Source: CAVPGP01 sp963718065 (GTDB taxonomy: Bacteria > Actinomycetota > Thermoleophilia > Gaiellales > Gaiellaceae). From it: 64,000 nt of DNA. The translations under genes were made by a program, and so were the position numbers. The stretch's first letter is position 1, and the number at the start of each line of letters is the position of its first letter. The notes under the pieces are model-generated. The model did no database searches. It worked only from the letters and a program-made list of their open reading frames with translations, and was not told where the DNA came from. Below, piece after piece: positions 42,550 through 50,125 of this stretch. The DNA is taken from positions 74,828-138,827 of the forward strand of contig CAVQYE010000006.1 in assembly GCA_963718065.1 (NCBI GenBank). The letters are read 5' to 3'.

Positions 42550-43386
42550 TTACCTCTTGCGGCCCCCTGCCGAGCGGCCGGAGCTGCGCGAAGCGGTGCG
42601 CTTGATGGCGCCCGACTTCTTGGCACCGCCGGACTTCCTGGCGCCGCCGGACTTCCTGGCGCCCGCAGACTTCTTGGCGCCACCCTTCGAGGCCGCACCT
42701 TTCGTGGGTGCCCTGCGGACGGCGGCGGCCTTCTTGACGGTGCCCCTCGAGGCGGAAGTCTTCTTCGGCGCAGCCCGCCTCGCGGCCGTCTTCTTCTTAC
42801 CGCCCGTGGCGACAGCGCTCCTGCGAAATGCCGAGCTCTTGGTCTTCGAGCGCGACGTGGCAGTCTTCTTCTTCGAGCGCGACGCCGAAGTCTTCACCTT
42901 CGACCTCGTGGCGGCACTCTTCTTCTTCGAGCGCGACGCCGAAGTCTTCACCTTCGACCTCGTGGCGGCGCTCTTCTTCTTCGACCGCGACGCGGTGCTC
43001 TTCGCCTTCGAGCGCGACGCCGCCGTCTTCACCTTCGAGCGCGACGACGAGCTCTTGCTCTTCGACGCACGCGTCTTCGAGCTGCGCGTCTTGGTCTTCG
43101 TGCCGCTCGACTTTGCGCGCGACGACGAGCTCTTTTTCTTCGCGCCTCCTGCTTTGGTGCTCCTCGTCTTCGAACGCGACGAGCCTGACTTCGAACGGGA
43201 AGACGAGCTCGCTGCCTGCGTGCTCGCGCTCGGCGACGACTCGGTTTCACCTGCTTCGGCGCGCTGACTGTTGACCGTGCGCGCAGCGATCTCCTGCGCG
43301 CGGTCGTACGAGCGGCCCTGGTCGAGCTCGCTCTCCTTGATGTGCTCGTACTGGCGTTCTCGCTTGTCGCTCCACGCTTCGGGCAT
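42550..43386 (-). CDS. histone H1-like basic protein with plasmid-stabilisation-type N-terminus
   Basis: A 278-residue protein of two parts. The N-terminal 45 residues (MPEAWSDKRERQYEHIKES, SYDRAQEIAARTVNSQRAE) match the small bacterial family often annotated plasmid stabilisation protein. The remaining 230 residues are Lys/Arg/Ser/Ala-rich like eukaryotic histone H1 tails, with 18-residue repeats (SRSKKKSAATRSKVKTSA). It should bind DNA or RNA non-specifically. ATG 43386 is chosen for its GGAG site and for agreement with the family start; GTG 43428 and ATG 43395 are alternatives. The shared sigA-type motif lies upstream at 43437-43451. Confidence 0.82.
   Translation of the reverse strand: MPEAWSDKRERQYEHIKESELDQGRSYDRAQEIAARTVNSQRAEAGETESSPSASTQAASSSSRSKSGSSRSKTRSTKAGGAKKKSSSSRAKSSGTKTKTRSSKTRASKSKSSSSRSKVKTAASRSKAKSTASRSKKKSAATRSKVKTSASRSKKKSAATRSKVKTSASRSKKKTATSRSKTKSSAFRRSAVATGGKKKTAARRAAPKKTSASRGTVKKAAAVRRAPTKGAASKGGAKKSAGARKSGGARKSGGAKKSGAIKRTASRSSGRSAGGRKR
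42864..42971 (-). repeat. 54-bp tandem repeat, two near-identical units
   Basis: The basic tail of the histone-like protein contains a 54-bp unit (18 codons) repeated twice almost without change, followed by a diverged third copy. It offers a substrate for slipped-strand length changes of the tail. Confidence 0.75.
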
Positions 43387-43436
43387 TTGCTCCATCCCCT
43401 CGATCGGTTGCGGCGTGGAGTTTCCCACACTTGGAC

Positions 43437-43451
43437 GTTTGTAACGTCAGG
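43437..43451 (-). promoter_or_regulatory. shared 15-bp motif upstream of the histone-like gene
   Basis: Read toward the gene: CCTGACGTTACAAAC. It overlaps the stop codon of the anti-sigma gene and lies 50 bp before the chosen ATG. Confidence 0.45.
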
Positions 43452-44154
43452 CTTGTGCAGTCAGGACCGGCTTCGACGTCGGCGCGTCGACGCCGCCCGC
43501 GCGTTCGACGGTCACCGCGACGATCGATCCGGCCGGTACGGGACGCTCCAAACGGACCGCCGAGCCGCCGGAGCCGCCCTTCATCAGACCCGCCCGCACG
43601 GGCGTGCCGTCGATCACCCACACCTCGTAGACCTTGCCGCTCGGCGCGCGGTCGAGACGCGCCACCGTGAGCGCTGCGTTGCCGGATGAGGAAACAGCGA
43701 GCGTCCCGCTGCCACCTGCGACGGGCACACGACGCGCTGCAGGGTCGCCGAGGATCTGAAGCGCTGACGCCTGCGCCCGCGACGCGGCACGCTCACGGTC
43801 GAGCGAGCGCGAGAGCGACGCAGCCCAGAGGCCGAGCCCGAGGGCGGCGACCGCGGCAACCGCAGCGACCGCGCCGGCGACCCGCGAGGGTGCGAACCGG
43901 CGGCGCAACGGGATCACATTCGGCCGCTCGGCGCGCGCCTGCTCGAGGATCCGGGTGCGCAGCTCGGGCGGGGGCGCCGGGCCTTCGACCGCGAACGCAA
44001 GCGATGTCGCCGAATCGCGAAACGCGTCGACCTCGGCGCGGCAGCTCGCGCAGCCTTCGAGATGGGCCTCGAACTCCCGCGACTCTTCCTCGTCGAGCCC
44101 GTCCAGAGCGTACGCGGCGGCGAGGGAGTGGATCCCCTCGAGGTGGGACGTCAT
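43447..44154 (-). CDS. RskA-type anti-sigma factor
   Basis: A 235-residue membrane-bound anti-sigma factor. Residues 1-60 form a zinc-binding anti-sigma domain with HLEGCASC (His-x3-Cys-x2-Cys) and an upstream His (EGIHSLAA). One transmembrane helix follows at about residues 92-112 (Ala/Val/Leu-rich), then an extracytoplasmic RskA domain of about 120 residues (KVYEVWVIDGTPVRAGLM). Such proteins hold an ECF sigma factor at the membrane until proteolysis. No ECF sigma gene lies next to it, which is unusual. ATG 44154; the 15-bp motif at 44169-44183 lies just upstream. Confidence 0.88.
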   Translation of the reverse strand: MTSHLEGIHSLAAAYALDGLDEEESREFEAHLEGCASCRAEVDAFRDSATSLAFAVEGPAPPPELRTRILEQARAERPNVIPLRRRFAPSRVAGAVAAVAAVAALGLGLWAASLSRSLDRERAASRAQASALQILGDPAARRVPVAGGSGTLAVSSSGNAALTVARLDRAPSGKVYEVWVIDGTPVRAGLMKGGSGGSAVRLERPVPAGSIVAVTVERAGGVDAPTSKPVLTAQA

Positions 44155-44168
44155 GGCCGCAAGCTCTG

Positions 44169-44183
44169 GTTTGTCACGTCAAG
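44169..44183 (-). promoter_or_regulatory. shared 15-bp motif upstream of the anti-sigma gene
   Basis: Read toward the gene: CTTGACGTGACAAAC, ending 14 bases before ATG 44154. It differs at two positions from the sigA copy. Confidence 0.45.
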
Positions 44184-44226
44184 ACCGTTATTCGCCCGCC
44201 GGGCCGATCCGGTTCGCGGCCGGGAC

Positions 44227-44532
44227 CTACTCCAGCGGAGGATTCTGGACGTTGTGCTCCGTCGCGTACTGCTCCGTGAGCGTGTTGACGACGTCGAGGC
44301 CCTCACCGTAGGCGTAGTTGATCCGGACGAACGGCGCCCATTTATCCGGCAGCGCGTCCTCCGGGAAGATCGCCTCGACCGGGCACTCGGGTTCGCAGGC
44401 GCCGCAGTCGATGCACTCCTCCGGGTCGATGACGAGGATCCGTTCGGCCTCGTGGATGCAGTCGACGGGGCACACGTCGATGCAGGACTTGTCTTTGATG
44501 TCGATGCACGGCTCGGCGATGATGTAGGTCAC
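44227..44532 (-). CDS. fdxA: 7Fe ferredoxin (FdxA type)
   Basis: A 101-residue ferredoxin with one [3Fe-4S] and one [4Fe-4S] cluster. The first motif is EPCIDIKDKSCIDVCPVDCI (Cys spacing x7, x3, x3, typical of the 7Fe type) and the second is ECIDCGACEPECPVEAI. The C-terminal extension (KWAPFVRINYAYGEGL) is characteristic of actinobacterial FdxA. It carries low-potential electrons, for example to cytochrome P450s or oxidoreductases. GTG 44532 lies 6 bp after the receiver-like gene. Confidence 0.93.
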   Translation of the reverse strand: MTYIIAEPCIDIKDKSCIDVCPVDCIHEAERILVIDPEECIDCGACEPECPVEAIFPEDALPDKWAPFVRINYAYGEGLDVVNTLTEQYATEHNVQNPPLE

Positions 44533-44538
44533 GAGGAC

Positions 44539-44853
44539 CTACTCTACCGAGGCCAGTAGCCGGTTGATCAGTTCGCGCGTGCGCTCGAAGAGCGCGGATT
44601 TCGCGACGACCTGATCGAAGCCGGCGGTGTGCGCCGCACGGAGCCCGGCGGTGTCGGTGTGGTTTGTGAAGCCGAGCAGCGGCACATCCGGATAGGACTC
44701 CGCGACGTCCTCCGGATCGACGCGGCCGACGTCGGCGATCACGAGCTCGGGCGGGTCAATCCCGTCCGTGGTCATGAAGCGGTGCTCCGGCAGGAGTGCT
44801 TCGAGCTTCCCCCGGATGAAGAGGTCGACCCCACACAGCAGGACCGTGGCCAT
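44539..44853 (-). CDS. receiver-like single-domain protein, 104 aa
   Basis: A 104-residue CheY-fold-like protein. ATVLLCGVDLFIRGKLEALL resembles the first strand and helix, ELVIADVGRVDPED carries an Asp at the phosphoacceptor position, and QVVAKSALFERTREL has the conserved Lys. The first acidic pair of true receivers is replaced (CGVD), so phosphorylation is doubtful. It may be a pseudo-receiver. ATG 44853 has TACCGT seven bases upstream. It precedes fdxA with only 6 bp between. Confidence 0.68.
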   Translation of the reverse strand: MATVLLCGVDLFIRGKLEALLPEHRFMTTDGIDPPELVIADVGRVDPEDVAESYPDVPLLGFTNHTDTAGLRAAHTAGFDQVVAKSALFERTRELINRLLASVE

Positions 44854-44899
44854 CGCGACAACGGTAACGCGCGCGGGCGGCCATGCAAAGCTTTCGAGC

Positions 44900-45295
44900 A
44901 TGGACGAGGCATTCACGCAGGGCGTCGAATTGATCCGGCGCGGTGAGTACTTCGCAGCGCACGAGGAGCTCGAGACGGCGTGGCGGGCGGCCGAGCCGGC
45001 CGAGCGCGACTTCTTCCAGGGACTCGTCCATGTGGCCGTCGCCTGGTACCAGTCGGACCGCGGCAACCGCGTCGGCTGCGAGCGCCAGCTCGAGAAGGCG
45101 CGCAGGCGGCTGGCGCCATACACGCCGGTGCATCGCGGCCTCGACATCGCGCGGCTGCTCGCGCAACTCGAGGTCGTGGAGCCGCTAGATCTCCCCCAGC
45201 CCGATCTTCGAGAGAGCCCGGTTGAGGAACACACGCAGCCACCAGTCGCGGTTGAAGAAGAGCAACATCCCAAGCGCGACGAGCACCGCGCCTGA
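44900..45295 (+). CDS. DUF309 family protein
   Basis: A 131-residue frame whose first 95 residues match DUF309: FTQGVELIRRGEYFAAHEELETAW, ERDFFQGLVHVAVAWYQ and GCERQLEKARRRLAPY. The family is small, helical and of unknown function. The last 35 residues (after about 45185) lie antisense to ccdA and are unusually rich in Glu, Pro and Gln. The natural end is probably near the TAG at 45186 in another frame, so a one-base error or a run-on stop is possible. ATG 44900. Confidence 0.75.
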   Translation: MDEAFTQGVELIRRGEYFAAHEELETAWRAAEPAERDFFQGLVHVAVAWYQSDRGNRVGCERQLEKARRRLAPYTPVHRGLDIARLLAQLEVVEPLDLPQPDLRESPVEEHTQPPVAVEEEQHPKRDEHRA

Positions 45296-45895
45296 CGCCA
45301 TCTGGATCGCCGCATAGTGGTCGCGCAACCAGCGCAGCGTGCCCATCGTCGACGCGAACGCGACCCCGGCAAGCAGGAACGCCGCCCCGAGCCCGAGCGA
45401 GTAGGCGATAAGCAGCACGACGCCGCGGACGACGGTCCCGCTCGTCGACGCGAGCACGAGGATCGAGCCGAGCACGGTCCCGATGCACGGCGCTGCGCAG
45501 ACCGCGAAGGCGCCGCCGAGCAGGACATTGGAGCCGCTGCCCCGCGCGCGGTGCACGACGTCCGGCGCGAAGAACCGCTTCGGCCACGGCACGAGCCCCA
45601 TGAACGCGAGGCCGAGCACGACGAGCACGAAGCCCGCGAGCTCGCGCTGCTGTCGCGGCGCGATCGCGCTGCCGATCGCCGCGGCGCCCGCGCCGAGCAC
45701 GACGAAGACCACCGTGAAGCCGAGGATGAACGGGAGGCTCGCGAGGACGACGCGCCGCGTGGCGCTGCGCTCGCCGAGCTGGTCGACGTCGACGGCCGAC
45801 ACGGCGGACAGGTAGCCCGGCACGAGCGGCAGGACGCACGGAAAGACGATCGAGGCGAAGCCGGCGATGAACGCGACCGGGAGGCGCTCAAGCAT
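45185..45895 (-). CDS. ccdA: CcdA cytochrome c biogenesis membrane protein
   Basis: A 236-residue thiol-disulfide transporter that moves reducing power from cytoplasmic thioredoxin to the outside. About six membrane helices are visible. The two redox Cys lie in IVFPCVLPLVPGYL (helix 1) and VCAAPCIGTVLG (helix 4), the second stretch having an extra Cys. It is the last gene of a coupled run (ResA, CcmH, CcdA) for haem attachment to cytochrome c. ATG 45895 overlaps ccmH by 8 bp. Confidence 0.93.
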   Translation of the reverse strand: MLERLPVAFIAGFASIVFPCVLPLVPGYLSAVSAVDVDQLGERSATRRVVLASLPFILGFTVVFVVLGAGAAAIGSAIAPRQQRELAGFVLVVLGLAFMGLVPWPKRFFAPDVVHRARGSGSNVLLGGAFAVCAAPCIGTVLGSILVLASTSGTVVRGVVLLIAYSLGLGAAFLLAGVAFASTMGTLRWLRDHYAAIQMASGAVLVALGMLLFFNRDWWLRVFLNRALSKIGLGEI

Positions 45896-46337
45896 CGAAG
45901 CGCTCGAGCTCCTCGTCGAGCCGCCGCTCGAGCTCAGGATCGAGCGGTGGTCCCGCCGCCGCGGGCTCGGAGCGCAACCGCGGGCTCCAGCGCCAGGCTG
46001 CCAAGCCGACAGCTCCGGCGCCGAGCAGTAGGCCGCCGATCGGCAGCACCCACGCGAGCAGGTCGAAGCCGCGCTTCGGCGGCTCGGCGAGGACTGCCTT
46101 GCCGAACTGCGCGACGAGCTTCGACTTGATCTCGCTCTTCGTGTCGCCGGCGGCGATGCGCCCGCGGATGAAGACGCGCATCCGGTCCGCGAACGGGGAG
46201 TTCGACATGTCGAGCGTCGTGTGGCAGGTGAGGCAGATGACCTCTCCCTCGAGCTCGGCCAGCGTCGGATGCTGCTCGCTCGCCGCCGCGGGCGCTGCGA
46301 GGGCGAGCGCCGACAGCGCGACGACCAGGAATCTCAC
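45888..46337 (-). CDS. CcmH-like cytochrome c maturation protein
   Basis: A 149-residue protein: a signal peptide (VRFLVVALSALALAAPAAA), a CcmH domain with the thiol motif ICLTCHTTL (C-x2-C) in about residues 30-45 and MRVFIRGRIAAGDTKSEI after it, then a membrane helix (LLAWVLPIGGLLLGAGAVGL) and a short cytoplasmic tail. CcmH reduces apocytochrome c before haem ligation. GTG 46337 overlaps the resA-like stop as GTGA. Confidence 0.9.
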   Translation of the reverse strand: MRFLVVALSALALAAPAAASEQHPTLAELEGEVICLTCHTTLDMSNSPFADRMRVFIRGRIAAGDTKSEIKSKLVAQFGKAVLAEPPKRGFDLLAWVLPIGGLLLGAGAVGLAAWRWSPRLRSEPAAAGPPLDPELERRLDEELERFDA

Positions 46338-46876
46338 GAGCGGGTCGCGGCGCGGATCCCGTCCTCGAGCTCGCGCGCCGAGATCTCGCCGGAGACATGG
46401 CCGGTCGCACGGCCCTCGCGGTCGATGAAGAACGTCTCGGGGAACCCGGTGACGCCCCAGTGCCCGAGCGACGACCCGGGGCCGTCGGCGAGGTTGCGAT
46501 AGGTCAGCCCGTGCTTCGAGACGAACTTGCGTCCGTCGCTGGCGCCGTCCTGCGCGTCGACGCCGAGCACGACGACGCCCCGCCCGCGCCACTTCTGCCA
46601 CGCCGACTCGAGCCGCGGCGCCTCCTGCTTGCACGGGCGGCACCACGAGGCCCAGAAGTTGATCACGACCGCCTTGCCGCGCAGCGACGCGAGGTCGACC
46701 TTGCCGTCACCGTTGAGCGGGCGCAGCACGAGCGGCGGCGATTCCGGTCGCTTGCCGTCCCGGATCTGGTTCACGAAGCCGGCGCCCGGATCGCCGTGGG
46801 CGAGATCCCAGACCAGCAGTCCGAGGAGGCCCGCGACGGCGGCGAGTGCGATGCCCTGCAACGCTCGCCGGGTCAC
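46334..46876 (-). CDS. ResA/CcmG-type thioredoxin-fold protein
   Basis: A 180-residue membrane-anchored thiol-disulfide oxidoreductase: an N-terminal anchor (LQGIALAAVAGLLGLLVW), then a thioredoxin fold with WASWCRPCKQEAP (C-x2-C), VVLGVDAQDG and the cis-Pro in VTGFPETFFIDREG. It keeps the haem-binding Cys of apocytochrome c reduced, receiving electrons from CcdA encoded two genes on. GTG 46876 overlaps the preceding stop as GTGA. Confidence 0.93.
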   Translation of the reverse strand: MTRRALQGIALAAVAGLLGLLVWDLAHGDPGAGFVNQIRDGKRPESPPLVLRPLNGDGKVDLASLRGKAVVINFWASWCRPCKQEAPRLESAWQKWRGRGVVVLGVDAQDGASDGRKFVSKHGLTYRNLADGPGSSLGHWGVTGFPETFFIDREGRATGHVSGEISARELEDGIRAATRS

Positions 46877-47913
46877 GCGGCCACCACGAAGACCGGCGTG
46901 CCGATATCCACGTGGTCGAAGAGCCATTCAGCCTGTGGGACGAGCATGCGAATGCAGCCGTGTGACGCCGAGTAGCCGATCGACGCCGAGTCGGGCGTCC
47001 CGTGGATGCCGATCCCCGGTGCGGAGAGCCCCATCCAGCGCGTGCCGAGCGGATTGCCCGGCCCGGGCGGAACGGGATGGAGTCCTTGTGCCCACGCCGA
47101 GTTGGGCGGGGTCCACCACGGGTTCTTCCACTTGACGGCGATCTGGAAGCGGCCGAGCGGCGTCGGATAGATGCTCTGCCCGGTGGCGACGCCGAACGTC
47201 CGCCACGACCTGGCGCCCTTGTAGAGGTAGAGGCGATTCGAGCCGCGCCGGATCACGATCACGGTGCTGAACGCCTTCTGTGTCACCGTCGGCGCGAGTG
47301 CTTTCAGCGGCACGGTGAGCGGTCCGCGGTCGTTCGTGCGCAGCGCGGCGACGATCTCGCGGACGGTGCGGCCCTTGTCGACACGGCGACCGGGCGCGTC
47401 CTTCGTCAGCCGCGGCTGGACGTTGCGCAAGGTCAGGCGTGCGTCGACGGGCTTACGGTCGAAGCGCTTGGCGAGCTTCGCGACGTAGCCGCGGACGGCC
47501 TCGCCCTTGACGCTGACGACGAGCTGCAGGCGGGAGCCCGGGCGCGCGAGTCGTGCGCGCTCGACGGCGCCGTGCACGTACGCGACCGCGCCGAGATCGG
47601 TCGCGCTCGGCGTCAGCCGGCGGTCGGCGACGCGCAGCTGGAGCGGCGCGGCGAACGATTCCTCGAGCCGCTCGACGGCCGCGTCCGATGTCAGCCCGCC
47701 GATCGGGACGCCGGAGACCTTCACGCCCGCGGGCACCAGCTGAACGGACGGCGTCGTGGTCGTCGTGGTTGTGGTTGTCGTGGTCGTCGTCGCCGTCGTG
47801 TCGGTGGACGTGGTGCCGGTCGTCGGGGTCGTCTCGGCGACGACGGCAGCCGACATCGCACCTGCGAAGAGAAATCCGAGCGCGAAGAGAACGGCGAATC
47901 CGATACGCCTCAT
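46873..47913 (-). CDS. L,D-transpeptidase (YkuD) with Thr-rich linker
   Basis: A 346-residue cell-wall enzyme that forms 3-3 cross-links or attaches proteins to peptidoglycan. The signal anchor is residues 1-25, followed by a linker of about 30 residues that is mostly Thr (encoded by a repeated ACG/ACC tract near 47750-47830), a PG-binding-type domain of about 120 residues, and a YkuD domain (residues 220-346). The catalytic motif is HGTPDSASIGYSASHGCIRM (His and nucleophilic Cys). The ATG at 47913 overlaps the GDPD stop. Confidence 0.92.
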   Translation of the reverse strand: MRRIGFAVLFALGFLFAGAMSAAVVAETTPTTGTTSTDTTATTTTTTTTTTTTTPSVQLVPAGVKVSGVPIGGLTSDAAVERLEESFAAPLQLRVADRRLTPSATDLGAVAYVHGAVERARLARPGSRLQLVVSVKGEAVRGYVAKLAKRFDRKPVDARLTLRNVQPRLTKDAPGRRVDKGRTVREIVAALRTNDRGPLTVPLKALAPTVTQKAFSTVIVIRRGSNRLYLYKGARSWRTFGVATGQSIYPTPLGRFQIAVKWKNPWWTPPNSAWAQGLHPVPPGPGNPLGTRWMGLSAPGIGIHGTPDSASIGYSASHGCIRMLVPQAEWLFDHVDIGTPVFVVAA

Positions 47914-48611
47914 GCGAAAAGTGTAGCCGCGAAGATTCGCGGGTCGTTGGAGACGACGGCATCGACGCCGGCCGCCTGCATCCGGGCGAGGAGAGCGGGC
48001 GAATCCACCGTCCAGGCGATCACCGGGATGCCCAGAGCGTGGCACCGCTCGACGGTCGCCCGCGAGACGACGCCGTAGTGGAGCGAGGCGATGGTCGCCT
48101 CGGCGCGCGCCAACAGACTCGCAATGCGCCTCGGCAAGGCGCTCCGTAGCGCGGCCGCGCCGGCCAGCCGCACCGGCGCGAGCGCACGGCCCCGCGAGAC
48201 GCCGTAGCGGTCGCGCGGATACGAGAGCCCGCGCGGGAGGTCCGGCTCGAGCTCGGCGAAGCGGTGCAGTGCGGGGACCTCGAAGGTCGTGACGTACGCG
48301 CGCTCGAGCAGCTCATGACGCCGCAGCGCCTCGACGATCTCGCGCTCGAACCCGGCGGCCTTGACGTCGACGTGCACGCCGACCTCGTGCCGGCGCAGCA
48401 GCGCGAGCGCCTGGTCGAGCGACGCGGGCTCCTGCGGGATCTCGTGCTGTGAGTGCGCGACAACGAGCGACTCGATGACGTCGAACTCGACGATGTCGAC
48501 TCCGACTTCGATGGCCTTCTCGAGCGAGCGCAGCGTGTTCTCGGGAGCAAGCGCGGCCGCGCCCTTGTGACCGACCCGGATGAGGCCGTCGCCGCGGAGG
48601 AGATCGATCAC
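47910..48611 (-). CDS. glycerophosphodiester phosphodiesterase (GDPD)
   Basis: A 233-residue TIM-barrel phosphodiesterase that hydrolyses glycerophosphodiesters to glycerol 3-phosphate and an alcohol. The catalytic His is in RVGHKGAAALAPENT, the acidic metal ligands in VEFDVI (the usual ExD pair appears as EFD), and the second His follows in VVAHSQHE. It ends VIAWTVDSPALLARM and VSNDPR as in the family. GTG 48611 overlaps the polyamine-synthase stop as GTGA. Cytoplasmic, no signal. Confidence 0.9.
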   Translation of the reverse strand: MIDLLRGDGLIRVGHKGAAALAPENTLRSLEKAIEVGVDIVEFDVIESLVVAHSQHEIPQEPASLDQALALLRRHEVGVHVDVKAAGFEREIVEALRRHELLERAYVTTFEVPALHRFAELEPDLPRGLSYPRDRYGVSRGRALAPVRLAGAAALRSALPRRIASLLARAEATIASLHYGVVSRATVERCHALGIPVIAWTVDSPALLARMQAAGVDAVVSNDPRIFAATLFA

Positions 48612-50125
48612 GGCGCCGTCGGCAGCAGGTCCTCGTCGAGCTCGCCGCCGTGCGCGACAAAGCCGGCGAGCATCCGGTCGGTGACCCACTCCACCGGCGA
48701 CCGGTCGTCGGTCCACGCCCGGCCGTGTGCTCCTTCGCGCGCACCGCGGGCGAGCAGCCGCGTCAGCGGTCGGGCGGCAGCCGGCGCGTGAGCGAGCCGT
48801 CGCCGCAGCTCGGCCGGCGTCAGCGGGTGCCGCAGGCCGAGCACGAGCCTGTTGAAGCGAAGGGCCTGCCAGCCGAGCACCTGCGGGAACGCCGCGCGGA
48901 GGGTCGCCTCGACGCCGCGCGCGAGCCGGTCGTCGCCGGGCACGGTGGCGACGTTCAGCGCCACGATCCCGTCCGGTGCGAGCCGGTCGCGGACGAGGCG
49001 GAAGAACTCGGCCGTCGCAAGGTAGAAGGGCACATACGGAGGACGGTACGCGTCGATGAAGACGAGGTCGTACCTGGCGTCAGTCCGGCGCAGGAACGGG
49101 CGCGCGTCGGCGGTGACGACGTGCAGGCGAGGGTTGTCGCCGAGCCCGAGGTACCGCCGGGCCGCCTTCGTCACCGACGGGTCGAGCTCGACGCCGTCGA
49201 TGCGCGCCTGCGGATAGACGACGCCGAAGGCGCGCGCAGTCGTCCCACCCGCGTTGCCGAGCGCGGCGATGCGCTCGACCGGGCGCCCGAGGAGCGGCGG
49301 CACGGCAAGGAACATGTCCCACTCGCCGCCGGTGAGCACCGTGTCCGGCCGCCAGAGCGAGTGCGCCACGATTCCCTCGTTCAGCTGCAGCACGCGCTCG
49401 TCGCCTTGCTGGAGGACCCGGACGTACTGGTAGAGCGACTCGTCCTCGTAGAGCAGCCCACGCTCGGCACGCACGGCGCCGGGCGGAACGGCGAGGAGAC
49501 CGGCGACCGCGACGCCGGCGATGACCCAACGGCGGCCGAGCACGAGCGCACCGGACGCGGCGAGGAGCGCGGCGGCGCCGAGGAACGTGCGTTGCGTCCC
49601 GACCGCGGGAATCGTCACGAGCGCCGCACAGAACGTGCCGACAAGGGCACCGGAGGTCGAGACCGCATAGAGCCGCCCCGCAACCTCACCCGCCGTGGCG
49701 ACGTCGCGCACCGCGAGTCGCACCGCGAACGGCGACACGGCGCCGAGCAGGATCACCGGCGGTGCAATGAGCACGAGCACGGCGAAGAACGAGCCGATCA
49801 CAGCTCCGGCGGAGTAGCGGTCGAGCCCGCGCACGGCCAGGTCGAGGAACGGCTGGGCCGCGAACGGCACGAGCGCGAGCAGCACCGCCGCCGCGATCAC
49901 AAGGCGCCCGAGCAGGTGGTAGTGCGGGTGCCTGTCCGCGAGCCTGCCGCCGGCCCAGTAGCCGACCGCGAGCGACCCGAGCACGAGGCCGATCAGGTTC
50001 GCCCAGACGACGGTCGAGCTGCCGAAGAACGGAGCGAGGAGTCTCGCCGCCGCGATCTCGGTGGCGAGCGAGGCAGCACCGGCGACGAAGACGATCGCGG
50101 AGAGCGCGGCGTCCTGCCGGGTCAC
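48608..50125 (-). CDS. spermidine synthase-like protein with N-terminal membrane domain
   Basis: A 505-residue fusion. The first 215 residues hold about six to seven hydrophobic segments (SAIVFVAGAASLATEIAAAR, NLIGLVLGSLAVGYWAGG). The C-terminal part is a methyltransferase-fold spermidine-synthase domain: AALGNAGGTTARAFGVVYP, IDGVELDPSVTKAARRYLGL, VVTADARPFLR and DLVFIDAYRPPYVPFYL. The Asp-rich aminopropyl site is only partly conserved, so the true substrate is uncertain. GTG 50125 overlaps the phosphatase stop. Confidence 0.85.
   Translation of the reverse strand: MTRQDAALSAIVFVAGAASLATEIAAARLLAPFFGSSTVVWANLIGLVLGSLAVGYWAGGRLADRHPHYHLLGRLVIAAAVLLALVPFAAQPFLDLAVRGLDRYSAGAVIGSFFAVLVLIAPPVILLGAVSPFAVRLAVRDVATAGEVAGRLYAVSTSGALVGTFCAALVTIPAVGTQRTFLGAAALLAASGALVLGRRWVIAGVAVAGLLAVPPGAVRAERGLLYEDESLYQYVRVLQQGDERVLQLNEGIVAHSLWRPDTVLTGGEWDMFLAVPPLLGRPVERIAALGNAGGTTARAFGVVYPQARIDGVELDPSVTKAARRYLGLGDNPRLHVVTADARPFLRRTDARYDLVFIDAYRPPYVPFYLATAEFFRLVRDRLAPDGIVALNVATVPGDDRLARGVEATLRAAFPQVLGWQALRFNRLVLGLRHPLTPAELRRRLAHAPAAARPLTRLLARGAREGAHGRAWTDDRSPVEWVTDRMLAGFVAHGGELDEDLLPTAP

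Noticed and set aside
47750..47830. Repeated gtc/gtg/gtt triplets, possible microsatellite
   Set aside because: It is the coding sequence of the Thr-rich linker of the L,D-transpeptidase rather than an independent repeat.
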